Assembly: GCA_963814975.1 (NCBI GenBank)
Contig: CAWFFB010000001.1
Span: 48,342-112,341 of the forward strand
From: CAVUXJ01 sp963814975
GTDB lineage: Bacteria; Acidobacteriota; Vicinamibacteria; Vicinamibacterales; CAVVIG01
DNA: 64,000 nucleotides
Direction: 5' to 3'
Shown here in pieces: positions 56,518-64,000 of this stretch. A program made the translations under genes and the position numbers. The notes below the pieces were generated by a model, which made no database searches, was not told the DNA's origin, and was given only the letters and a program-made list of their open reading frames with translations. Positions within the stretch are counted from its first letter, which is position 1. Each line of letters starts with the position of its first letter.

Positions 56518-59223
56518 CTATTGCTTGGCCATCTGGTTGAGCACGTCACCGAGCTTTCGCAGTTCCTCTCCGTACAGCGTCCAGTTGCCCTCCCGCTGGG
56601 CCACGGTGGCCCGCTGATAGAGGTCGCGCGCCTGGACCGCCAGCGAATTATCCACGACAGGGGGAGCGGCTCCGGAGTCGATCTTCCTGACCTCAATCGA
56701 ATCAGGTGGGGTCTCCGCCGGCCGTCCATCGGGCGGGAACAAGCGATTCAGCGCCTGATCGAGCGTCTCTTCCATCACGATCTGATTCTGGTGCGCGACG
56801 ATCACGCGTTTCAGTTCCGGGATGCGTCCGCCGGCCGAGCGCAGGTAGAGCGGGCGAACGTAGATCAACGATTCCTGGATGGGAATCACGAGCAAGGTGC
56901 CCTGCAGCACCTCGGAGCCCTGCTGGTTCCAAAGCGTGATCTGCGGAGAGATCGCCTGGTCCTGGTTGATCCGCGCGACGATCTGCCGTGGACCGAAGAC
57001 GACCTTTTGCTTGGGAAACTGAAACACGCGCAGACGCCCGTAGTGTTCGCCGTCGCTGCGGGCGACCATCCAGGACGCGAGGTTGTCCTTCCGGGCGGGC
57101 GTGAAGGGCAACATCTGAATGAACTCGGGCGCCGCCTCGCCTGGCAGCCGCATCATCGCGTAATACGGCTGCATGAGCTGCGACTGGGACTCGGTGCCCG
57201 TATTCGGAATTTCCCACATGTCCTCCTTGTTGTAGAAGACTGCCGGGTTGGTCATGTGGTACGTCGCATACATTCCTGCCTGCAGCCCGAAGATCCCCTC
57301 TGGATACCGCAGACGCGTGCGCATGTCTTCCGGCATCTCGGCGAGGGGCCGCAACAGGGTGGGGAAGATGCGCTGCAGGGTGAGCGCAATCGGATCCGTC
57401 GGGTCGACCAGGTAGAAGGCGACGGTGCCGTGATACGCATCGACGGTGGCCTTCACGGAGTTGCGGATGTAATTGATGCCGCTGATCGCCGGGGTCGAGT
57501 ACGGATAGCGGCCAGTGGTCGTGTACGCGTCCTGGACCCACAGTAAGCGGCCGCTCGAGATCGCAAGGTACGGATCCGGGTCGTACTTCAGGAACGGCGC
57601 AATCAACGCCATCCGCTGCGACAGCCGTCGATGGAACATCACCCGGCTTTCGTTCGTGATGTCCTCGCTCAACAGTACCTTCAACGATCGAAATCGAATA
57701 CTGAAGAGCACGCGCCTGAAGAAATTCGAGACCGCCACGCCGCCGCGGCCTTCGTAGCTGGCGTAGACGTTGTCCTCGCCCTTCGGGTAGTGGAACTCGC
57801 GCGCCTGCGTCTTGACGAACACGTACTCGTTTGAACGCTGCCCGTAGTAGATGCTCGGCTCCTCGACCTTCAGGTCGACCGACGATTGCGGCGGGATGTC
57901 CTTGACGAACAGCACCGGCAGGCCTTCCTGCGTGACCTGGTTCACCGGTCCCAGCGCGACGCCGTACCCGTGCGTGAACGTCAGGTGTTCGTTGATCCAG
58001 TTGCGGTTCGGCAGGGTGTCGGAATCGAGCTCGCGCGCCGAGAGCATGATCTGCCGATAGCGGCCGTCGATCCTGTACCGGTCGTTGTGGACCGAGACGA
58101 AGTCGTAGTAGGTGCGGATCTCCTGGATCTGCGCCAGCGTTTGCAGCAGCGGCTGGTGATCCCACAGCGGCACGTTGCCGAGCGTGGCCTCGTTCGCGTC
58201 GATGTCGGCGCGGGTGAGTTGCGCATCGCCCGACAACTCCCGCTCCTCGACGTCCTCCAGCGCGAACGCCTTGCGCGTGGCTTTGATGTTGTGCTCGATG
58301 TACGGTGTCTCGCGGACCTGCTCGTTGGGCGCGATGACGAACCGCTGCATCGCCGCCGCGGCTACCGACCCGGCCGCCATCGTCGCGACGTAAAGGCCGA
58401 CGGCCGCAATGAGCGGCCACCAGGAGCTGATCGTCATCTGGTACAGCGCCAGCCCCGCGCCGGCAAGCGCGACAACCATCAGCGCCCGCAGCGCCGGAAT
58501 CCGGACGGCCGCATCGACGTTCGCGACGCCGTACACGACACCGCCCGGCGCGGTGAGCAGCCGGGGCACGTCGAGATATGCATTGAACGCCATCACCAGC
58601 AGGAGCGCGGCGGCGAGTGCCGCCAGATGCCGCCTCGCCTGAAAAGCAAACCGTGGCCCGCGGTTCGGATCGAGGCCGATCGCCCCTGCGAGAACATAGA
58701 CCGCCCCGGTGACGACGCCCGAGAGCAGGACCAGCGCGAACAGATATCCGCTGAGCCGCTCCATGAACGGCATCCGGAGGACGTAAAAGCTCACGTCTCG
58801 GCCGAGAATCGGGTCCACGTCGCCGAAGGGCTGGGCGTATCGGAACAGCAGCCACTCCTGCCACTGTCCCGATCCAAACAGGCCGAAGAGCACAGCAAGG
58901 CCCCCAACCACGGCCGTTCCGAGAGGCTGCATGCGGCGTCGATCGATAGCGATCGAGAGAGGTCCTTCGCGCGTGTGGACGACCATCTGGCGCGGGGAGA
59001 CCATCCGCATGGCGATCCGGAGGTTGACGAACAGGACACAGAAGGCCACCGCCGTCGCCACGGCGCCGAGCGTGCCTTGCGCGGCCAGCGTTCTTGCGAA
59101 CACGGCCTGGTAGCCCATTTCCCCGAACCACAGCCAGTCCGTGTAGAACGTGATCGCCGCGGGCAGGACGATGACCAGGAGGAAGAAGGCGCCTACGAGA
59201 ACAACGCGCAAACGTCGCTTCAT
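56518..59223 (-). CDS. UPF0182 family membrane protein
   Basis: The 901-residue protein has about seven membrane helices in the first 290 residues (starting VLVGAFFLLVIVLPAAITFYTDWLWF, quoted here as ITFYTDWLWFGEMGYQ) and a long extracytoplasmic part with the family motifs VNQVTQEGLPVLFVKDIPP, YASYEGRGGVAVSNF and YPEGIFGLQAGMYATYH. The family is widespread in Actinobacteria, Cyanobacteria and Acidobacteria but uncharacterised. The start has a GAGGA site. It heads an operon with the cupin gene. Confidence 0.9.
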   Translation of the reverse strand: MKRRLRVVLVGAFFLLVIVLPAAITFYTDWLWFGEMGYQAVFARTLAAQGTLGAVATAVAFCVLFVNLRIAMRMVSPRQMVVHTREGPLSIAIDRRRMQPLGTAVVGGLAVLFGLFGSGQWQEWLLFRYAQPFGDVDPILGRDVSFYVLRMPFMERLSGYLFALVLLSGVVTGAVYVLAGAIGLDPNRGPRFAFQARRHLAALAAALLLVMAFNAYLDVPRLLTAPGGVVYGVANVDAAVRIPALRALMVVALAGAGLALYQMTISSWWPLIAAVGLYVATMAAGSVAAAAMQRFVIAPNEQVRETPYIEHNIKATRKAFALEDVEERELSGDAQLTRADIDANEATLGNVPLWDHQPLLQTLAQIQEIRTYYDFVSVHNDRYRIDGRYRQIMLSARELDSDTLPNRNWINEHLTFTHGYGVALGPVNQVTQEGLPVLFVKDIPPQSSVDLKVEEPSIYYGQRSNEYVFVKTQAREFHYPKGEDNVYASYEGRGGVAVSNFFRRVLFSIRFRSLKVLLSEDITNESRVMFHRRLSQRMALIAPFLKYDPDPYLAISSGRLLWVQDAYTTTGRYPYSTPAISGINYIRNSVKATVDAYHGTVAFYLVDPTDPIALTLQRIFPTLLRPLAEMPEDMRTRLRYPEGIFGLQAGMYATYHMTNPAVFYNKEDMWEIPNTGTESQSQLMQPYYAMMRLPGEAAPEFIQMLPFTPARKDNLASWMVARSDGEHYGRLRVFQFPKQKVVFGPRQIVARINQDQAISPQITLWNQQGSEVLQGTLLVIPIQESLIYVRPLYLRSAGGRIPELKRVIVAHQNQIVMEETLDQALNRLFPPDGRPAETPPDSIEVRKIDSGAAPPVVDNSLAVQARDLYQRATVAQREGNWTLYGEELRKLGDVLNQMAKQ

Positions 59224-59374
59224 GGAATCCTCACTGAAACCCGAACGGTTTGAAGGCGGGCGACTCGCGTCTGCTTGCGGCTCTCAATGAAGGAACGTTT
59301 TAGCATACCACTGCCGAAGGTTGAGGAGTGGCCGCTATCTGTAATACCGTCAGCCGGGGCAAGATGCCTGCCAG

Positions 59375-60835
59375 ATGATTCCCGACATCGACGAAAAACC
59401 GCTCTTACAAGGCGGGCGCGTCAAGGTCTCCCTCTTCTATGTCGCCACGGTGTGTGCGGCCGTGGTCGCATTCTTCGTGATCCGATCGATCGGAGAGAGG
59501 ATGGAGGCCCCGGCCGGCACCGGGGGGCCCCTCGGCCTCGCGGCCGGGCAGACTGCCGATACCGTATTCCATGCGCTGCTCGCGCTCGCCCTCATCGTCG
59601 TGACGGCGCGCGCAGCCGGAGCGCTGTTCAGCTACATCGGGCAGCCTGCCGTGATCGGCGAGATCGTGGGCGGCATCCTCCTCGGACCTTCACTGCTCGG
59701 GAGGATCGCCCCCGACCTGCATGCCCTGCTCCTGCCGGCGGCGATCGCCCCGTTCTTGACCGTTTACGCGCAGGTTGGCGTGATCCTTTACATGTTCCTC
59801 GTCGGACTGGAGCTCGACCTCGGCATCATCCGGAAGCACGGCCACGTCACGCTGGCAATCTCTCACGCCAGCATCATCGTGCCCTTCCTGCTCGGCGTGG
59901 CCCTCGCCCTGTGGCTGTATCCGGTCCTGTCGACGACCGACGTGCCCTTCACCGTGTTCGCGCTGTTTCTCGGCGTGTCGCTCTCGGTCACCGCATTTCC
60001 GGTTCTCGCGAGGATTCTCACGGACCGGAAGATAAGCCGGAGCCGCATGGGCGTCGTCGCGCTCACGTGCGCCGCGGTGGACGATGTGACGGCATGGTGC
60101 CTGCTGGCGCTGGTGGTCGGCATTGCGCACCAGCAGGCGCAGGATGCCATCCGGGTCGTGTTCCTGACGGTCCTGTTCGTGGCCGTGGTCCTTGGGGTCG
60201 TGGCGCCGCAAGTCCGGAGACTGCTTCCGCGTCTCGATCGTGCGGCCGACCTCACGCGCACCGAGCTGAGCATCATCCTCGTGGCGATGCTCGTATCGGC
60301 GATGACGACGGAATACATCGGCATCCACGGATTTTTCGGCGCGTTCATCTTCGGCGCCATCATTCCGCATGGCACCCGGATCGCCAGGGAGGTCAACCAT
60401 CGCCTCGACGACGTCGTGGCCGTCCTGTTCCTGCCTGCGTTCTTCGCGTTCACCGGCATGCGCACGCAGATTGGTCTGGTGAGCGGATCGCAGAGCTGGC
60501 TGATGTGCGGGTTGATCGTCGGCGTGGCCTGCATTGGGAAATTCGGTGGGACCGTGATCGCGTCGCGCTTGGCGGGACTCCGGTGGCGCGATTCCGCGGC
60601 CCTCGGCATCCTGATGAACACACGCGGGCTCGTCGAGTTGATCGTGCTCAATATCGGTCTCGATCTCGGGGTGATTTCGCCGACGCTGTTTACGATGCTG
60701 GTGATCATGGCTCTCGTCACGACCTTCATGACGACGCCGATTCTCCACCTGCTGCTGTGGAAGCACCCGTGGATCGAGCTCGCCACCCCGACCGCCGTCG
60801 GCCGTCTGGGCGAACGCGTAGAACCCCGAACGTAG
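59375..60835 (+). CDS. CPA2-type cation/proton antiporter
   Basis: The protein has twelve to thirteen membrane helices over 470 residues. Family signatures are IGQPAVIGEIVGGILLGPSL, LYMFLVGLELDLG, FALFLGVSLSVTAFPVLARIL and the aspartate pair in AAVDDVTAW that carries out ion exchange. No cytoplasmic TrkA-N domain follows, so it resembles the shorter KefB/GerN type. The last four codons (EPRT) and the TAG stop are supplied by the 14-base repeat that starts at 60822. Confidence 0.88.
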   Translation: MIPDIDEKPLLQGGRVKVSLFYVATVCAAVVAFFVIRSIGERMEAPAGTGGPLGLAAGQTADTVFHALLALALIVVTARAAGALFSYIGQPAVIGEIVGGILLGPSLLGRIAPDLHALLLPAAIAPFLTVYAQVGVILYMFLVGLELDLGIIRKHGHVTLAISHASIIVPFLLGVALALWLYPVLSTTDVPFTVFALFLGVSLSVTAFPVLARILTDRKISRSRMGVVALTCAAVDDVTAWCLLALVVGIAHQQAQDAIRVVFLTVLFVAVVLGVVAPQVRRLLPRLDRAADLTRTELSIILVAMLVSAMTTEYIGIHGFFGAFIFGAIIPHGTRIAREVNHRLDDVVAVLFLPAFFAFTGMRTQIGLVSGSQSWLMCGLIVGVACIGKFGGTVIASRLAGLRWRDSAALGILMNTRGLVELIVLNIGLDLGVISPTLFTMLVIMALVTTFMTTPILHLLLWKHPWIELATPTAVGRLGERVEPRT

Positions 60836-60989
60836 AACCCCGAACGTAGAACCCCGAGCGTAGAACCCCGAGTGTAGAACCCCGAGCGTAGAACCACGAG
60901 CGTAGAACCCCGAGTGTAGAGCGCCGCACGTCGAACGCCGCACGTCGAACGCCGAACGCCGAACGTCGAACGTCGACCGTCGAACGTCG
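60822..60989 (+). repeat. Twelve-unit tandem repeat of 14 bases
   Basis: The first seven units are close to AACCCCGAACGTAG and the last five are close to AACGCCGCACGTCG, twelve in perfect register. Because 14 is twice seven, the array fits the heptamer family in the window. TAG recurs in the first seven units, so a ribosome in any forward frame stops within three units. The minus strand has no stops in the array. Confidence 0.92.
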
Positions 60990-61049
60990 TGCCTCTACGA
61001 CTGTGCTACCATCGCCGCGATCGCGAGACATCACAGTCCCTAAGGTCTT

Positions 61050-61283
61050 ATGGCCACCTGTCCCAGATGTATGGGCGCGCTGACCGAGCACCACCGGTGT
61101 CCGCGTGGGCGGTTCAGCAAGATAACCGACGCCTTGTCGACGGTCATGATAGGCGCCGTGCTCGGGGGTGTCCTGGTGTTTGTCGTCGTGGATCAACCCG
61201 CGGGCGCGCTCGTGCTTGCCGCCGGGGCCTTGGGAGCCGTCCTCGCTAACGCCGTCCGCCAGGCCTTGGGTCCCCGTTTTTAG
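61050..61283 (+). CDS. Small zinc-ribbon membrane protein
   Basis: A 77-residue protein with a N-terminal CPRCMGALTEHHRC motif (CxxC and HxxxC, a likely zinc ribbon) and two membrane helices (IGAVLGGVLVFVVVDQ and LVLAAGALGAVLANAV). An AAGG site lies a few bases before the ATG. The zinc-plus-membrane plan is typical of small proteins of unknown function found in many bacteria. It follows the repeat array. Confidence 0.65.
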   Translation: MATCPRCMGALTEHHRCPRGRFSKITDALSTVMIGAVLGGVLVFVVVDQPAGALVLAAGALGAVLANAVRQALGPRF

Positions 61284-61570
61284 AGCTCGGGCCTCGACGA
61301 CCCGCCGGTTCCCGGACCCGGACTCGACGTCTCTGCGTCTCTCGTCCGGCCGGAGACGCAAAGGCGCCGCACGACCCGGACCAGCGTATCGAAATCGAGT
61401 GGTTTGGTGAGAGTGGCCACGGCGCCGAGTTGGAGAGCGCGCGCCTCGGCATCGGTCGCGCCGGACATGACCGCGACCGGAACGACGTCGAGCAGGAGAT
61501 TCACCCCGGTGTCCGCTGAGCCGATGTGCGAAAGAGCACACAAATGGCACACCGCCGGTCGATCGCGCAC
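61280..61570 (-). pseudogene. Remnant of a response-regulator receiver domain
   Basis: The sequence VAVMSGATDAEARALQLGA followed by VATLTKPLDFDTLVRVVRR is the last third of a receiver domain, with the conserved lysine. The first two thirds, including the phosphoacceptor aspartate, are absent in all frames upstream, where the sequence bears no family signature. It lies directly beside two complete single-domain receivers and is probably a decayed paralogue. Confidence 0.5.
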
Positions 61571-61742
61571 ACTGGGCGGACAGGTGTGGTGAACCGGCCG
61601 ATGGGGCGGGCCGCGTGCGGCTCGAGCGACGTCGTGAGGTCCGGAGCGCGGTGCGCGGCGGCGAGATCGTTCTGAAAAACGGCAGGCGGGGCCTGGATCG
61701 GTTGGCGCAACACATTCGGCTCAGAGCGCGGGTACATGAACA

Positions 61743-62156
61743 ATGACTCCCTCCGTCGGCCACGAAACCATTCTGCTCGTGGAGGACGAAGATTCCGTCC
61801 GCCTTGTCATCACGACGGTGCTCCGGCGCCAGGGGTATCACGTCCTCGAGGCCGCGTCGCCCAGGCAGGCGACTGAGTTGTTCGAGCAGCACGCCGACCG
61901 AATCGATCTGCTGCTGACGGACATTGTCATGCCGGAAATGAACGGTCCCGCGCTGGCGCAGCGCTTCGTGGCCATCCGGCCTGAACTGCGGGTGTTGTTC
62001 ATTTCGGGGTACGCAGCTTCGACGTCGCCCTTCGCAGGGGGCAATCCGCACCTCCACTTCTTGGGCAAGCCGTTTCACATAGCGGGATTGACGGCCAAGG
62101 TTCGAGAAGCGCTGCCGGCGCCCCTCGCCGAAACTCAGCCGAGCACGAAGGAGTAA
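61743..62156 (+). CDS. Single-domain response regulator
   Basis: The receiver domain has ILLVEDEDSVRLVITTVL, the phosphoacceptor in LLLTDIVMPEMNGPAL and the lysine in HFLGKPFHIAGL. There is no output domain; 137 residues. A second single-domain regulator follows 11 bases later, so they form a two-gene receiver pair. Such stand-alone receivers often interact with a hybrid kinase encoded elsewhere. Confidence 0.85.
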   Translation: MTPSVGHETILLVEDEDSVRLVITTVLRRQGYHVLEAASPRQATELFEQHADRIDLLLTDIVMPEMNGPALAQRFVAIRPELRVLFISGYAASTSPFAGGNPHLHFLGKPFHIAGLTAKVREALPAPLAETQPSTKE

Positions 62157-62166
62157 GCTTCTGTCA

Positions 62167-62667
62167 GTGGCGAATAGCAAGCTCGAAGACAAGGATAGCG
62201 TGGTGGAAACACCGCGGAAGGGATCGGTGCTCGCGTCGATCAAGGAATACGCGTCGCGTCGGAAAGCAGCACCCCGGCGGTCCTTACGAATACTCATCGT
62301 GGACGACGAGGAACCGATTCGCAGGTTCGTCGAACGGGTGCTTCGCGATGCGGGGCATGTCACCCTGACCGCCGCCGACGGCATCGAGGGGCTCGCGCTC
62401 GCTCGCAAGGAACAAGTCTTCGACCTGGTGGTGACGGATCTGATGATGCCCGGAATGGCCGGGGACGAGCTGGCACGGCGGCTTCGTCAGGATGAGCCGA
62501 GGCTCAAGGTCTTGTACCTGACCGGGCACAGTGATCGGCTGTTCATGGAAAAGGTCACGCTCTGGCAGGACGAATCGTTTCTCGAGAAACCCTGCAGCGT
62601 CAAAGGGCTGAAGGAGGCGGTGACTCTGTTGTTTTTCGGGCGCCTCGAAGCGCCGTCCCCGCTCTAG
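62167..62667 (+). CDS. Response regulator with an N-terminal extension
   Basis: A variable 40-residue basic N-terminus precedes the receiver LRILIVDDEEPIRRFVERVL. The aspartate is in LVVTDLMMPGMAGDEL and the lysine in FLEKPCSVKGL. No output domain follows. The GTG start lies 11 bases after the preceding receiver gene. It converges on moaA and overlaps its end by four bases. Confidence 0.82.
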   Translation: MANSKLEDKDSVVETPRKGSVLASIKEYASRRKAAPRRSLRILIVDDEEPIRRFVERVLRDAGHVTLTAADGIEGLALARKEQVFDLVVTDLMMPGMAGDELARRLRQDEPRLKVLYLTGHSDRLFMEKVTLWQDESFLEKPCSVKGLKEAVTLLFFGRLEAPSPL

Positions 62668-63684
62668 CCTCCGCGCGTATGCATCTCGAGGTGCGGATCC
62701 TGGCGAAGAGAGTTGAGAGGCACGAACCCGCGCCGGTCGTCCAGCGCGAGACGGGCTTCGGCGCCGCGATCGTCGCGCCCCCGCCAGCCGGCAGAAATCA
62801 GTTCCTTCAACTCCTCGACGCTGGCGCCGCGCCGTACGGCGGCCCTCACGTCGATGCCCCGCGCGGCATACAGGCATAGGTACCACACGCCGTCCGCGGT
62901 CAGCCGGCTGCGGTCGCAGCTTCGACAGAACGGATCGGTCGTGGACGAGATGATGCCGAACACCGTGCCGTCCGGCAGCGTGAACCGATCGGCCGGCGCC
63001 GACGAATCCTCCACGACCGGCTGAACGGGCCCGTAGTGGGCTGCAAGCTGATCGAGCATCTCTCGGCGTGAGACGACGCGGGCGGGGGACCAGCGCGTCG
63101 CGCCGCCGACGTCCATGTACTCGATGAATCGCACTTCCGCGTTCACGCCCTTCCCGTACTCGATCAGGTCGATCAGCTCGTCGCCGTTGACGCCCTTGAT
63201 GACGACCGTATCGAGCTTGAGGCGTCCAAAAACACGGTGCGCTGCCTCGATGCCTTCCTTCACTCGCGGAAGATCGTTCACGCGGGTGAGCGCGGTGAAT
63301 CTGTCGGGCCTGAGCGTATCGAGGCTGACGGTGACGCGCCCGAGGCCTGCCGCCGCGAGGGCATCGATGTGGTCGGCGAGCAGGATACCGTTGCTTGTCA
63401 TCGCGGAGATCCGCCAGCCCGGGCTTGGTCGAGAGCATGCGAACGAGCGACGCGAGGTCGCGGCGGAGCAGCGGCTCGCCGCCGGTGAGCCGCAGGCGAT
63501 CGACGCCGAGCGCCAGGAAGACGTCGACGACTTTCTCGATTTCTTCGAAGTGCAGCACGTCCTCGCGCGGCAGCCAGACGTAGTCGGCCTCCGGCATGCA
63601 GTATTCGCACCGCAGGTTGCAGCGATCCGTCACCGACAGCCGGAGATTTCGCAGCGGGCGCTTGAAGGTGTCGAGCAGCGGCAT
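62664..63684 (-). CDS. moaA: GTP 3',8-cyclase MoaA (molybdopterin biosynthesis), frameshifted
   Basis: MoaA is a radical-SAM enzyme that rearranges GTP in the first step of molybdenum cofactor synthesis. The radical-SAM cluster is CNLRCEYC (CxxxCxxC) near residue 20, followed by RLRLTGGEPLLRRDL. The second cluster is FCRSCDRSRLTADG with a further cysteine downstream, and the chain ends in the functional double glycine (MHTRGG). One +1 break near 63400 (GATCTCC before GCGATGACAAG) splits it; the corrected length is about 339 residues. Confidence 0.93.
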
Positions 63685-63693
63685 CTGCCGCAA

Positions 63694-64000
63694 TTATGAC
63701 ACGACGGACAGCCGGGAACGGGACCCGGGCAGGAAGGGGCGCGACGTGATTTGGCCGTCGAATCGCGACCCCCATCGGCCGGGAATCGGCTTCCCGCAGG
63801 AGGGGCAGCAGCCCTCGGCTGTGAGGCGGTACTCGCGGATGAAGTACCCGTTGCGCGCGATGACCGTCTCACCGCAGGACGTGCATCGCGTGTCTTCCAG
63901 GTCGCCGACCGCGCCCGGCAGGTTGCCGGCGTAGACGTATCGCAGTCCGGCGCTCCGTCCGATCGCGGCGGCGCTGACCAGCATGTCGGCCGTGGTGTTC
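63694..64000 (-). CDS. AmmeMemoRadiSam-type radical-SAM protein, C-terminal part (cut by window end)
   Basis: The frame is open to the last base of the window, so the start lies beyond it. The sequence GLRYVYAGNLPGAVGDLEDT followed by CTSCGETVIARNGYFI and CCPSCGKPIPGRW matches the end of the radical-SAM component of AmmeMemoRadiSam systems, related to pyruvate-formate-lyase activase. Two CxxC pairs form a small zinc ribbon there. The stop codon abuts moaA, so the two radical-SAM genes are probably co-transcribed. Confidence 0.72.
   Translation of the reverse strand, partial: NTTADMLVSAAAIGRSAGLRYVYAGNLPGAVGDLEDTRCTSCGETVIARNGYFIREYRLTAEGCCPSCGKPIPGRWGSRFDGQITSRPFLPGSRSRLSVVS

Noticed and set aside
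60822..60989. CRISPR array
   Set aside because: Units are 14 bases without unique spacers and there are no cas genes.
60726..62408. Long minus-strand frame reading through the 14-base array
   Set aside because: The array simply has no stops on that strand; the translated product is a repeat of serine-glycine-phenylalanine-tyrosine-type words and not a protein family.

Overview
The window is a gene-dense, GC-rich bacterial chromosome segment. It most resembles an acidobacterium, probably class Vicinamibacteria. That assignment is inference. It rests on an ECF sigma factor next to a serine/threonine kinase with a TolB-like propeller, a secreted protein of a family expanded in that phylum, the housekeeping gene order and the base composition. 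No phage, insertion sequence, CRISPR array or tRNA gene was recognised.

Layout. 1-7.7 kb holds an envelope-glycan cluster: a GT-C type glycosyltransferase cut by the window edge, a flippase-like membrane protein, a GT4 glycosyltransferase, a methyltransferase, a sugar epimerase and a hexapeptide acyltransferase. 7.7-15.9 kb holds ttcA-dtd, an outer-membrane-like protein, a GlpD-like dehydrogenase, a methyltransferase, a DapF-like protein, a DUF4398 lipoprotein, a four-helix-bundle protein, radC and a response regulator. 15.9-18.7 kb pairs a 4,5-dihydroxyphthalate decarboxylase-like protein with a convergent Rieske oxygenase operon. 18.9-30.9 kb holds larC-metG, a metallopeptidase lipoprotein, tatD, a polyprenyl synthase, ligA, an HtrA protease and an NtrC-type regulator. 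RNase P RNA lies at about 31.0-31.5 kb on the minus strand. 31.6-43.2 kb holds an epimerase, secreted proteins, the sigma/kinase pair, a ComEA/pseudopilin/PilZ/sigma-54-type regulator group and a protein with a phospholipase A2 motif. 43.3-50 kb is a glycine cleavage operon (gcvT-gcvH-gcvP) followed by nnrDE and tsaE. 50-64 kb holds guaB, secA, an M23 peptidase, UPF0182 and a cupin, a cation/proton antiporter, response regulators, moaA and the end of a radical-SAM gene.

Three observations stand out. First, many intergenic gaps carry degenerate repeats with a strict 7-bp period. The heptamer differs from locus to locus but many share a look close to ANYCTGA. They often fill a gap completely, run up to the next start codon or supply the previous stop codon. 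Second, the DapF-like protein has serine at both positions where diaminopimelate epimerase has its catalytic cysteines. Third, a secreted protein ends in a cysteine-rich domain with the secretory phospholipase A2 signature CCxxHDxCY.

About thirty single-base frameshifts interrupt otherwise full-length genes, including the essential secA and intact-looking gcvP and moaA. Almost all need a +1 correction, meaning one extra base, so I read them as insertion errors in the assembly and annotate the genes as CDS spanning the breaks.
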